Shown piece after piece: positions 11,362 through 21,848 of a stretch of DNA of 64,000 bases. Location: positions 30,246,637 through 30,310,636 of the forward strand of contig AP025062.1 of assembly GCA_036186865.1 (NCBI GenBank). The letters run 5' to 3'. Each line of letters begins with the position of its first letter. Position 1 is the first letter of the stretch. The stretch is from Eustoma russellianum (lineage: Eukaryota; Streptophyta; Magnoliopsida; Gentianales; Gentianaceae). The notes below the pieces were generated by a model, which ran no database searches, had not been told where the DNA came from, and was given only the letters and a program-made list of their open reading frames with translations. The position numbers were made by a program, and so were the translations under genes.

Positions 11362-13482
11362 ATGTCTAAGTCACACATGAAAATAGAATTAGAAGGCATG
11401 TCCACACAAAGACCACCTCTTTTTGATGGAGAAAACTTTAGTCATTGGAAACTTAGGATGAAATTGTTCTTAATGGCTATTGATATAGACTTGTGGTCTA
11501 TCATTGAAGATGGACCTTATGTGCCTACTAAGCATGTTATAATTGATGGCTTATCACAAGAAGTTGAGAAATATAGAAAAGATTGGAGTGATGAAGATAA
11601 AAAGAAAATGAGTCTTAATGCTAAAGCAATGCAATTATTGTTGAATGGTTTAAGTAGGAGTGAATCTGCCTATGTCTCTTCATGTTTAAGTGCAAAGGAT
11701 ATGTGGAAATGTCTTGAAATGAAGCATGAAGGAACTAATCAAGTAAAGGAATCAAAGATTAACATGTTAATGACTACACTTGAATCATTTCATTTACTGC
11801 CTAATGAATCAATTGTTGATATGGATTTAAGGCTTACTAACTTATACAACTCACTTGAATCCCTTGGTAAAACGTTTTTGATGAAAGAAAAAGTGTAAAA
11901 AGTTTTGAGAAGTTTGCCAAGTGAATGGGATGCCAAAGTTAGTGCCATTGAAGAAAGCAAAGATCTTTCTCAAATAAAACTTGATGAATTGATAGGTTCT
12001 TTAAAAGTTTATGAAAACAAGTTGAATATAAGAAAGGCTGAAACTAGTAACAAGTCAAAATCACTTGCATTTGTAACAAATGAACCCGAATCATCTAATC
12101 AAGCCGAGTATGAAAGTGATGATGAAAGTGATGAAGAAGACATAATGTTGCTAGCTAGGCGTTTAAGGAAGTTTTTCAAGAAAAGACCAACTAAAAGACA
12201 AGCAAAATCAGCCGCCCCTATCAATGTAAAATCTAACAAACAAGATGGTAAATGGTATGATAAAGAACTCAAATGTTATGAATGTGGCAAACAAGGACAC
12301 ATCTCATATGATTGTCCAAACAAGAACAAAAACCGTGACATGGATGAAAAGACAAGGACAAAAACTAGAGTAGAACCTATGCAAAGGAGGAAGAAAGCTC
12401 TCAAGGTAAGTTCAAGCACTTGGGATGACACATCTTCATCCGAATCTGAGGAGGAACCTGAAGTTGCACAAACATGTTTGGCTTCAAAGTCTACAAATGA
12501 GGTAACATTCGATTCTGATTCCGAATGTGATTTTACTCAAGATGAATTATTGGATGAATTAGAAAAGTTGCATAATAGATATAAGAAGCTATCCAAGGAG
12601 AAGAAAAGAATAGTTGAGGAGAAGAACAAGTTGGAGACGTCTAACTTGAATCTAACTTCTCAACTAGAAGTTCTTCAACTTGAATCATCTAACACTATTA
12701 GTTCAATGCAAAATCAGATTAAGGAACTTAAGAACAAACATGAAAATGTGCAATGTGTGCAATGTGTTGATTACAATGTTTTAAAGTCTAAGTTACATGA
12801 AATACAAACTGAATTTGAATCATTAAAAGCATGCAACCTAGACTTGAACAAATCTTTAGAACAATTTAAGAATGGTTCCAACATGTTAGACACTCTTATT
12901 GCATCTCAAAAGCATGGAAATGACAAACAAGGTCTTGGATATATTAAAGAAGCTGAATACACACCTAAGGAAACAACATTTGTATCATCTTCAACCAACA
13001 TGAAATATAGGCCAAATGCATTTAGAAATGAACCTATTCTGCCCACACCACCTTCATCACAAAGATTGCAAAATGCATCAACATATAGGAAGGCAAATAC
13101 ACCTAGAAACCATGCTTACATGTATACAAGAATGCCTAAACAAAGTAGTATGAAATCTGCTCAAGTTATGCCTTATATGCAACAACATGCTTATGTGAAG
13201 AACATGACATACTCTCGGCCTAAATCAGTTTACAACACACGGCCTAGACACACAAAACATCATGCTTATACACGGCCAAGATATAACTCATATAAATGGC
13301 AACATTCAAATGCATATAGAACTTACAATGCTTATTCAACTAGACATAAATGTGCAGCCCCTTTTCCATCATATTCCATGTATCAAAATCCACTATTTGA
13401 TCATTATATGCAACATGATTTTAACATTTCAAAACCAAGAAAGGTTGTTCAAGTTTGGGTACCTAAAGGTACACTAACATGA
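11362..13482 (+). pseudogene. gag: Copia A gag, one in-frame stop
   Basis: Gag of a SIRE-type copia element, about 706 codons. The first ATG after the primer site opens MSKSHMKIEL. The capsid-like domain (PLFDGENFSHWK...) fills codons 15-190, the zinc knuckle CYECGKQGHISYDC lies at codons 305-318, a Lys/Glu-rich coiled coil follows (about codons 390-500), then a Tyr/His/Arg-rich C-terminal tail ending VWVPKGTLT. A TAA at 11896-11898 interrupts the frame after KEKV; the same frame resumes at once (KVLRSLPSEW), so a single base change could explain it. The TGA at 13480 is shared with copia B and is not decay. The coiled coil and tail are characteristic of the large SIRE gag. Confidence 0.9.
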
Positions 13483-13550
13483 ACTTAACTTGTCTAACCT
13501 TGAAAGGACCCAAAATCAAAGGGTACCTAAGTTGTTATTTACATTTGTAG

Positions 13551-15149
13551 GTACATAACATCAAAGAAAGACAAGTTGCTGGTTATAACAACAAAGAAGA
13601 TGAAAAGAACAAAACCAATTGGATAGTTGATAGTGGTTGCTCAAGACATATGACGGGCAACAAAAATTTGTTTAGCACACTTAAGAACATTGCAAAAGGT
13701 GGCAAAGTTACCTTTGGAGACAACAACCAAGGCCAAATAATTGGCAAAGGCAAGGTTGGTGATCCAAACAAGTTTGAGATCAAAAACGTCCTACTTGTAA
13801 GTAACTTAACCTTTGAGCTTTTAAGTGTTTCTCAACTATGTGACAACAACTTGAATGTTCTCTTCTCCTCCACCTCTTGTAAGATAATGGATAAAAACAA
13901 TCAAGTTGTGTTAAAAGGAAAACGTGAAGGAAACATATATGTGCTTAACATGGATGATATGCTAAGTAGTAACACAAAATGTCTTGTTTCACATGAATCT
14001 GATCCCAATCTTTGGCATAGACGTTTAGGACACATAGGTATATCAACCTTAGAAAAACTACACGCTAAAAGTCTTGTTAAAGGATTGCCTAAACTTAACT
14101 TGAATGAGTTTCAACTATGTGAATCTTGTATCAAAGGCAAACATGTTAGAGAATCCCTTAAGCCTAAAACCGAGGTCACAACGTCAAGAATACTAGAACT
14201 CTTGCATATAGACTTATTTNNNNNNNNNNCAAGATATACTTGGACATTGTTTCTTGCTTCAAAAGATGAAAGTGCATCATCTATAACTAATCTAATTAGA
14301 CAACTTGAAAATGAACATGAATCACATGTTATTAAGATAAGGAGTGATAGAGGTGGTGAGTTTAAAAATAGTGAATTAATCAAATTCTGTAATGAAAAGG
14401 GTATAAAACATGAATTCTCCCCACCAAGAACTCCTCAACTTAATGGTGTAGTTGAAAGAAAGAATAGGACTATTCAAGAAGTAGCAAGAACAATGATGGT
14501 AGAAAACAAAGTACCTAAATTCTTATGGGCTGAAGCAGTAAACACTTCAAGTTATATGATCAACAGACTATCAATAAGAAAGAAATTGAACAAAACACCA
14601 TTTGAAATCTTAAATGGACGACTCCCAAAAGTAAACTATCTAAAAGTCTTTGGTTGTAAATGCTTTGTATTGAATACAAAAGATATCTTAGATAAGTTTG
14701 ATCCTAAGTCTGATGAACATATCTTTGTGGGATATTCAATGAACTCTAAAGCATATAGATGTTATAATGCACAAACAAGAAAGATAGTTGAATCTATACA
14801 TGTGAAGTTCAATGAAAATGCATATCTCCAAACAAGTGATCAACATGAAATCTATGTACCAAATGATCAAATACTTCATGATGAAGATGAACTTATCCTA
14901 CCACCCACAAATGATCAAATTGAAACACCAAATCAAACTCTTGAAATGCATGAAGTTCAAACTCCCCCTACACAAGAACATAATGAAGAAAATGTGCCTA
15001 ACCAACCTATTGAACATCATGAACCTATTGAAGATGCACAACCAAGTAATTGGTGGCAAATAAGAGATAAACAAAAGCATCCTCAAGAACTTATCATAGG
15101 AGATGTAAATCAAGGGGTTAGAACACGTAGGCAAATAGATCCTAAATGA
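13551..15149 (+). pseudogene. pol: Copia A pol, protease and integrase part
   Basis: The frame opens after a TAG at 13548. It carries the aspartic protease motif WIVDSGCSRHMTG (13620-13658), the GAG-pre-integrase HHCC zinc domain (about 14010-14150) and the integrase core. The first catalytic Asp is at 14211, and the second (SDRGGEF) and Glu (VVERKNR) follow. Ten Ns at 14220-14229 replace 64 bases present in copia B, which keeps the frame but removes 18 codons on paper. The frame ends at TGA 15147-15149 because an extra A (AAA at 15144-15146, AA in copia B) shifts it; reverse transcriptase continues in the next frame. Confidence 0.92.
14220..14229. other. Assembly gap (10 N)
   Basis: Ten Ns lie inside the integrase core. 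The otherwise near-identical copia B has 64 bases between the same flanks, so the gap length is a placeholder rather than a measured distance. Confidence 0.98.
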
Positions 15150-16710
15150 ATATGATCAATGGCATGCACTTATATCCCAAATTGAACCTAAGAATGTGAA
15201 TGATGCCTTAAACGATGCATATTGGATAGATGCAATGCATGAAGAGTTAAACCAATTTGAAAGAAACAATGTGTGGGATTTAGTACCTAAACCCGAGGAT
15301 AAATCAATCATTGGAACTAAATGGGTGTTTAGGAACAAAATGAATGAGCAAGGGGTTGTAATAAGAAATAAAGCAAGACTTGTAGCTCAAGGATATAATC
15401 AAGAAGAGGGTATTGATTACGATGAAACATTTGCCCCCGTAGCAAGATTAGAATCCATACGCCTCTTATTAGCTTTTGCATGTTATAATAACATCAAATT
15501 ATTCCAAATGGATGTTAAGAGTGCATTCTTAAATGGCTATATCCAAGAAGAAGTTTTTGTTAAACAACCACCAGGCTTTGAAGATCCAAAGAACCCTAAT
15601 CATGTATATAAACTTAAGAAAGCCTTATATGGTTTGAAACAAGCCCCCCGTGCATGGTATGAAAGATTTGCCAACTTTTTACTAAGTAACAACTTTCAAA
15701 GAGGAACCATAGATAGTACCTTATTCTTGAAAAAGAAAGACAAAGATTTGCTTGTAATACAAATATATGTAGATGACATAATCTTTGGTTCAACTAATCC
15801 TAACTTAGTAAAAGACTTTGAAGATTGTATGAAGTCTGAGTTTGAAATGTCTATGGTTGGTGAATTAAACTATTTCTTAGGCTTGCAAATAAAACAAACA
15901 TCAAGTGGTATACATATCAATCAAGCCAAATACATAAGAGATATGATAAAGAAATTCAACTTTGAAAACTTGAAACCATCTCCAACACCAATGTGTACTT
16001 CAACAAAATTAGACAAAGATGAAAATGGTGTTGCATTTGATGAAAAACTATATAGGTCTATGATTGGTTCATTGCTATATCTAACTGCTAGTAGACCTGA
16101 TATTATGTTTGCAGTATGTATGTGTGCAAGATTTCAAAGTATGCCTAAGTTGTCACACTTTAAAGCTGTAAAAAGAATATTTAGATATCTTCAACATACA
16201 CCAACATTAGGCTTATGGTATGATAGACAATCTAGTCTAAGTCTACATGCATATTCAGATGCAGATTATGGTGGATGTAGAATAGATAGAAAGAGCACTA
16301 GTGGAACATGTCAATTCCTAGGAAACTCACTAATATCTTGGTTTTCAAAGAAACAATCTAGTGTTGCACTTTCTACTACTGAAGCAGAATATATGGCTTT
16401 AAGTCTATGTTGTACTCAACTGTTATGGATTAAACAACAACTTTCAGACTTTGAAATACAAGTAAATAATATTCCCATCTATTGTGATAGTACAAGTGCT
16501 ATAAATTTGTCTAAAAACCCTGTACTACACTCTAAGGCAAAGCATATAGAAGTACGTTATCATTTTCTCCGTGATCATGTTAATCTTGGACATATACACA
16601 TTGAACATGTTAGAACTGATCAACAAGTAGCTGATATATTCACTAAACCCCTTAATCAAGCTATCTTTGAGACTTTACGTGCAAGACTTGGATTAATTGC
16701 TTACAACTGA
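15145..16710 (+). pseudogene. pol: Copia A pol, reverse transcriptase and RNase H part
   Basis: This is the continuation of pol after the 1-bp frameshift. It starts NEYDQWHALIS and is open to TAA... LIAYN at 16710. Reverse transcriptase spans about 15300-16050, with KARLVAQGYNQ, the MDVKSAFLNG motif A, and the catalytic YVDD at 15766-15777. RNase H follows, with SDADYGGC (about 16256), STTEAEYMAL (about 16374), the CDSTSAI acidic residue and the VRYHFLRDHV end. All core residues are present, so only the upstream shift separates it from integrase. It shares about 98% of its residues with copia B. Confidence 0.92.
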
Positions 16711-17028
16711 CTCCTACACCATTCAGTCTTTTGCATAATTTACAAATTAAGGGGGAGAAATAAATGTGTATATATATCATGTTAAGGGGAAGATAGATAT
16801 CATGTTAAGGGGGAGATAACACATTGAGGGGGAGCAGCTTACACTTGATTTAGATGCTTAGATGCTTACTTGATTACACAGATTACAACACTTGATGTAG
16901 ATGCACACTTGATTTAGATGCTTACTTGATTACACAGATTACAACACTTGATGTAGATGCACACTTGATTTAAATGCTTGATATACACATATGTGGGGTA
17001 ATTTTGCAAATCATCAAAAGGGGGAGAT
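16711..17028 (+). other. 3' untranslated region and polypurine tracts of copia A
   Basis: No gene is present. Four G-rich tracts occur: AAGGGGGAGAAA (16749-16760), AAGGGGGAGA (16807-16816), GAGGGGGA (16826-16833) and AAAAGGGGGAGAT (17016-17028), plus a mutated AAGGGGAAGA near 16786. The last one abuts the 3' LTR and is the expected primer for plus-strand DNA. A 60-bp segment with GATTTAGATGCTTACTTG is tandemly repeated at about 16850-16970. There is no envelope-like frame. Confidence 0.85.
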
Positions 17029-20000
17029 TGTTGTGATATATTATGTTTGAGTGATTGCAAAATGTATATGTGTGCATATGTGTAATTGTTGTGCAAAATG
17101 TATATGTGTGCATATGTGTAATTGTTATGATGATTGCAAATAGATATATCATGTTTGAATGATTGGAAGATGCATATGTGAGCATGTATGTATAACGTTT
17201 AAATGTGAAATTGTTTTGGCAAGGCATGAACTTATGAACTTATGAGCTAAATGTGAAATTGCTTGAATGAATCAAGATTGAACAAGTTTGATTAAGGTCA
17301 TGAGATTGAACTTGGCCAATTCAATCACATATCTTAATCAAGACATGTTCAAACTGATCTTAGATTATATATGCCAATACATGTTGTTCAAACTGATCTT
17401 AGATTATATATGCCAATACATGTTGTTCAAACTGATCTTAGAAGATATATATGCCAATACATGTTGATAATATGATCTAACCAAGCCTTGAAGTCACATG
17501 ACTTACAATATAAGGCAAATTGTTCGGTTTAGTATTCTATTGCAGGTTTTGGTTCATATCTTGAGCAAATGAACTCCAAATTGAGTGATTCAAAAGCCCA
17601 CATGATCCTTATTCAATTTAGAATCTACTTGGCTGAGGAAAGGCATGCTTGGCACGGGTTAAAACTGAATTGACCCGGTGGGAAGCTTATTGACCTATAT
17701 AAGGGCTATTTTGGTAATTTCACCATTTGGACTTCTCATTCTTATTTGGTCTTCTTCCAACGGACTTATATGATCATATGACACATTTATAAGTCATGTC
17801 ACATCATGGCAAAAATGAATCTGGAGCAGCACCATGTCTAGGTTCATCCTAGGACAAAATTCCTATTTTTGTGCTGAGGGGTATTCTGGTCTTTTCACTT
17901 GCCAATGGATCTTCCAACATGTTATATATTGCTTATATGATGTTTATATGTGTTTATGTCACATATGGTACGTGCCCTATTTTTATGGAAACGGGCAGCA
18001 TGGCATATCAATTGGAATTCTTATATTATGGTTATCACATCTATGGTTTTCTTGGAATTCTTGGTATTCTTCATATGGTTTTCTATGCTACATGTTGAAG
18101 ACATAAATGACTATATATTATATGTTTATACACGCATATGGAAGGATATTGGCGCACAAAACTTTCAGTTTTTGAACAAGTCAAGGCAAGTTGAATTACA
18201 TCCTATTTTGGTGCTGATTTTAGATGATTATTCTTGGCTATTCTTGTGATGATTACAACGGCTATTTTGGTCAAAAATGGAGCAATATTTTCGTATGGTA
18301 TATGATCAAAAATTCAGGTTATAATGTGTGACAAAAGCAAGTCCTACAATGTAGCAAAGTTGAATCAAAAATCTCTCAACCAAGCTGGTTACAAAACGGC
18401 TATATGATTGAAGACCAAGTCAAGCTGAATTCTCTCTATCTTTTAGCTACATTCCAACATCCACTTGTTATTCAAAGTTGGAGCAAAAATCTCTTAACCA
18501 AGAAAGGAGCAACGGCTATATTGGAGATCAATTCAAACTTGGCTGATTTATCTTTATCTTTGAACTATTATCCAATGCCTTGATTGTAGGCATTCCAAAC
18601 GTTCATGTGACATTCAAATGGAGCCTTTTTCCATCTCATTCCAACGTTCATGTAGTATTCAAAATGAGGAGATAAAATTTGCTGCATACATGGCAAGTTA
18701 TTTACACATGGATATTGCTGATTGGAGCTGATTTTAAGTGGTCAAATGAAGCTATTTTACATCTCATTCCAACGGCTACAATGGGATAAATATTCAGGTT
18801 GGAAGACTATTTCAAAGCATTCAAAAATTCAGATTTATCTTGAAAGTCAAATGCTGAATTTTGGTAGCTAAAAAGGTGCTGAATTTTCTCCTTATCTTCA
18901 ACCATTCCAACGTCCATTTTGAGGAGCCTATAGGCTGTCCTCTTGGCTATAAATAGCTCCAAAGGTGAAGAGCAAATGTGCACAAACGAAAAGCAAAAAG
19001 AAAAGCAAGCAAGATTCAGCTCTTTGTCTCCATTCTTCTCTTCTTCTCTTCTCTTATTGAAGAACACGTTTGTAAAGGCTTTATGATTGTATAGTTCTTC
19101 ATTTCTTGTCATTTCAACACCTTTCAAACGTTATATTGTAAGGGAGAAGCTGGTGTATAAAGCTTACTCCTTAGAGGTGATCAAAAGGTGCAAAGGTGCA
19201 AAGGTGAAACTAGTTGCTGTTTTGGTGAAGCCTCTTGAAGAAGTTGGTGAAAAGCTTCTTCCTTTGGCTTTGTAAGGTGACTTTGGTGTTTGGTGATTAG
19301 TGAAATCCAAGAGAAGGTGTCTCTTGGGACTGGAGTAGGTCACATTGACCGAACCAGGATAATTCCTTGTGTTCTTTACTTATTTCCTGCACTTACTGTT
19401 TTCTGGCTGAAAATTACTCTAACTTGGCACGTATAATTGAACAAGCAAACAGTCTTAGAATTGCATGAATTTTGGATATATTATACTTCAATGTGTTAGC
19501 TTTCATTAGCCGCAAGAATCACTAAATTCTAAGGTGTTTAGCATGGTCAAATCGTCTTCACAAAATTGTTGCTACATTCTGTGAACAATTCTGACCAGTG
19601 TGCAAAACTTGTTCAATTTGAACAGGCTATCCTGCGAATCTTGAAGTGAGCCTTATATCAAATTAAACTAGACATCATAAGGTTTAATTTGACATAAGAT
19701 TCATCAAAATAGCACGGGTAGATTTTGAGATATCATCGTTTGAAGTTAAGCTAACATTCTGCCTGAAACTGCCAGAATTGCACACTTTACTTCTCTTGCT
19801 TATTTGAACGTGCTAACTTGCTTGGAATTGATTGAATTTTTTATGACATACTATAAACATTCTAAACTTGATCTCTGCCAAGTTTGAGAGCTTGCACAGG
19901 TGTATAAGTGGTTCAACCAAAACGTTCAAAGTAGTGAACTGTTTCTGGAATTTTCAGAACCTGAGGTTAAAGAGGCAAAGGGGTCTTCAAACAAGTTTTT

Positions 20001-20073
20001 GAAGGTAATTATAGTGTAATTTCCGCTAATCCACTATTCACCCCCCCTCTAGTGGTGCTATACAGGTCCAACA
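17029..20073 (+). repeat. 3' LTR of copia A (3045 bp)
   Basis: It is the same length as the 5' LTR and nearly identical in sequence. The differences I see are AAAA instead of AAAAA near 18333 and AAAA instead of AAA near 18393. Its TATA box is at 18947-18956 and its AACGGCTA sites run from 18257 to 18778. It is followed by the CAAGC target duplication. Confidence 0.95.
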
Positions 20074-20078
20074 CAAGC

Positions 20079-20474
20079 ATGGGAAGGGATGGGGTGGAAG
20101 ACAACCTTTAGACAAGTATGGGTGTAAGGAATGGGTTTTATGACAAGATTCCTAAGCATGCTAATTTTTTATGCTAAATGTTTAAAGTGTAAGACAAGTT
20201 GTCTTCACCTTCCTTTTCATTTTCCTTTTCTTTTTCTTTCATGTATGTATTTTATTTTCTTTTATTTAAAGTAGTATAAAATTGTTGTGTCATGTATTTC
20301 TTTTTGATTTAATTTATACTAATAGTTTAAGTTGTTACTAACTAATTTAATTTGAGTTTTTATTGTGTAGATTCAAGTGTTTATGATATATTTGCTAATG
20401 AATCGTACACTTACGAGATTATGTTTACGGTATTGGAGGTTGTTACGATATAACGAAATTTCCGGGCTGTAACA
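20079..20474 (-). repeat. Solo LTR S1, second part
   Basis: This continues S1 after copia A and its target duplication (20074-20078). It is AT-rich with a C/T tract near 20200-20260, and ends CCGGGCTGTAACA at 20474, directly before G0 pol resumes (TATCG). If S1 is in minus orientation this part is its U3. I see no gene. Confidence 0.75.
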
Positions 20475-20646
20475 TATCGAACACCAAATAGACTTCATTC
20501 CTGGGGCCACGCATCCCAATAGACCAGTTTATAGGGCAAAACCCCGAGGAAACAAAGGAAATTCAAAGACAGGTAGAGGAGCTTTTGAGTAAGGGCAAGA
20601 TAAGAGAGAGTATGAGCCCATGTGTTGTACCTGTGATAGTAGTCCC
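20475..20646 (+). pseudogene. pol: Gypsy G0 pol fragment 2 (start of RT)
   Basis: It continues fragment 1 as EHQIDFIPGATHPNRPVYRAKP and then, after a small frame change, the KEIQRQVEEL, RESMSP and VVPVIVVP segment that starts reverse transcriptase in gypsy elements. G2 pol gives the matching sequence. It is interrupted at 20647 by copia B; the GTCCC target duplication belongs to the codons for VP. Confidence 0.9.
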
Positions 20647-21177
20647 TGTTGAGATATAGTATGTTTGAGTGATTGCAAAATGTATATGTGAGCATATGTG
20701 TAATTGTTGTGCAAAATGTATATGTGTGCATATGTGTAATTGTTGTGATTAGAAAATGCATATGTGATATATATGTGTGTAACGTTTACATATGAAATTG
20801 ATTGTGCAAGACATGAACTTATGAACTTATGAGCTAAATGTGAAATTGCTTGAATGAATCAAGATTGAACAAGTTTGATTAAGATCATGAGATTGAACTT
20901 GGCCAATTCAATCACATATCTTAATCAAGACATGTTCAAACTGATCTTGGATGATATATATGTCAATACATGTTTATTATATGAACTAACCAAGCCTTGA
21001 AGTCACATGACTTACAATATAAGGCAAATTGTTCGGTTTAGTGTTCTATTGCAGGTTTTGGTTCATATCTTGAGCAAATGAACTCCAAATTGAGTGATTC
21101 AAAAGCCCACATGATCCTTATTCAATTTAGAATCTAATTGGCTGAGTTGAAATATGGAGCAAAATTCTCTCAAAGCA

Positions 21178-21808
21178 AACGGCTATATTTTGTTCAAAGA
21201 TTGGAGCAAAAATCTCTTATATTCAAACGGCTACATATATTCAAAAGTTGAAGACCAAGTCAAGTTCAAAGGCTAGCTGAATTCTCTCTATATTTTAGCA
21301 AATATGCAACGGCTATGTGGTTCAAAATGTTGAAGACTTATTCAAAAAAGACTTGGCTGATCTCTATCTCTTAGCACATACCAACGGCCATATATGATAA
21401 AGAATTGAAGACTTATTCAAATTAAAAGATGTGGCTGATTTCTAGTTATTATCCAATGCCTATTTTTTAGGTCATACTAACGTTCATCCAAACGTTCATG
21501 TGGAGCCTTTTTCAACCTCTTTCAACGTCATTTTGGCATTCAAAAAGAAGGGCAAAAATCTGTTCAAAAACACACGCATACATGGCAAGATATTTACACA
21601 TGTACATTGCTGATTGGAGCTGTTTTTTAAACATTTAAATGAAGCCTATTTCCACCTCATCTCCAACGTTCATAAGAGGATAAAAATTCAGATTTGAAGA
21701 CCATGTCAAAGCAACAAACGGTCAGGTTTAGTTTGAATTTCAAAGGCTGGATTTTGGTGGCTAGAAAAGTGCTGATTTCTTATCCATTCTCATCCATCCA
21801 AACGGCTA
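21178..21808 (+). promoter_or_regulatory. Cluster of six MSA-core sites in U3 of copia B
   Basis: AACGGCTA at 21178, 21226, 21308 and 21801, AACGGCCA at 21383 and AACGGTCA at 21717, all on the plus strand. All fit AACGGYYA, the 3' part of the mitosis-specific activator consensus. The last lies 31 bases before the TATA box. Related CCAACGTTCA words lie between them. The cluster is repeated in the 3' LTR (28565-29195). Confidence 0.5.
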
Positions 21809-21838
21809 TGTTGAGGAGCTACTAGGCTGATCTCTTGG

Positions 21839-21848
21839 CTATAAATAG
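21839..21848 (+). promoter_or_regulatory. TATA box of copia B 5' LTR
   Basis: CTATAAATAG in the same context as the TATA box of copia A. It is the only canonical TATA box in this shorter LTR and so the likely single core promoter. Confidence 0.75.

Larger units (their letters stand above)
8138..20073 (+). mobile_element. Ty1/copia element A (SIRE/Maximus-like), complete ends
   Basis: This 11,936-bp element has two 3045-bp LTRs, an initiator-Met primer site, gag, pol and a purine-tract region. The perfect 5-bp duplication CAAGC (8133-8137, 20074-20078) shows a single insertion, into the solo LTR S1. The two LTRs appear to differ only by two compensating single-A length changes (near 9442 and 9503 against the 3' copy), so the insertion is recent. 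Coding capacity is broken by a stop in gag (11896), an extra A in pol (15144-15146) and a 10-N gap (14220-14229). The lineage call rests on LTR size, domain order PR-INT-RT-RH, and repeated AAGGGGGAGA tracts before the 3' LTR. Confidence 0.95.

Noticed and set aside
16711..17028. Envelope-like third frame as in some SIRE elements
   Set aside because: The interval between pol and the 3' LTR is about 0.3 kb in A and B and has only purine tracts and short repeats.
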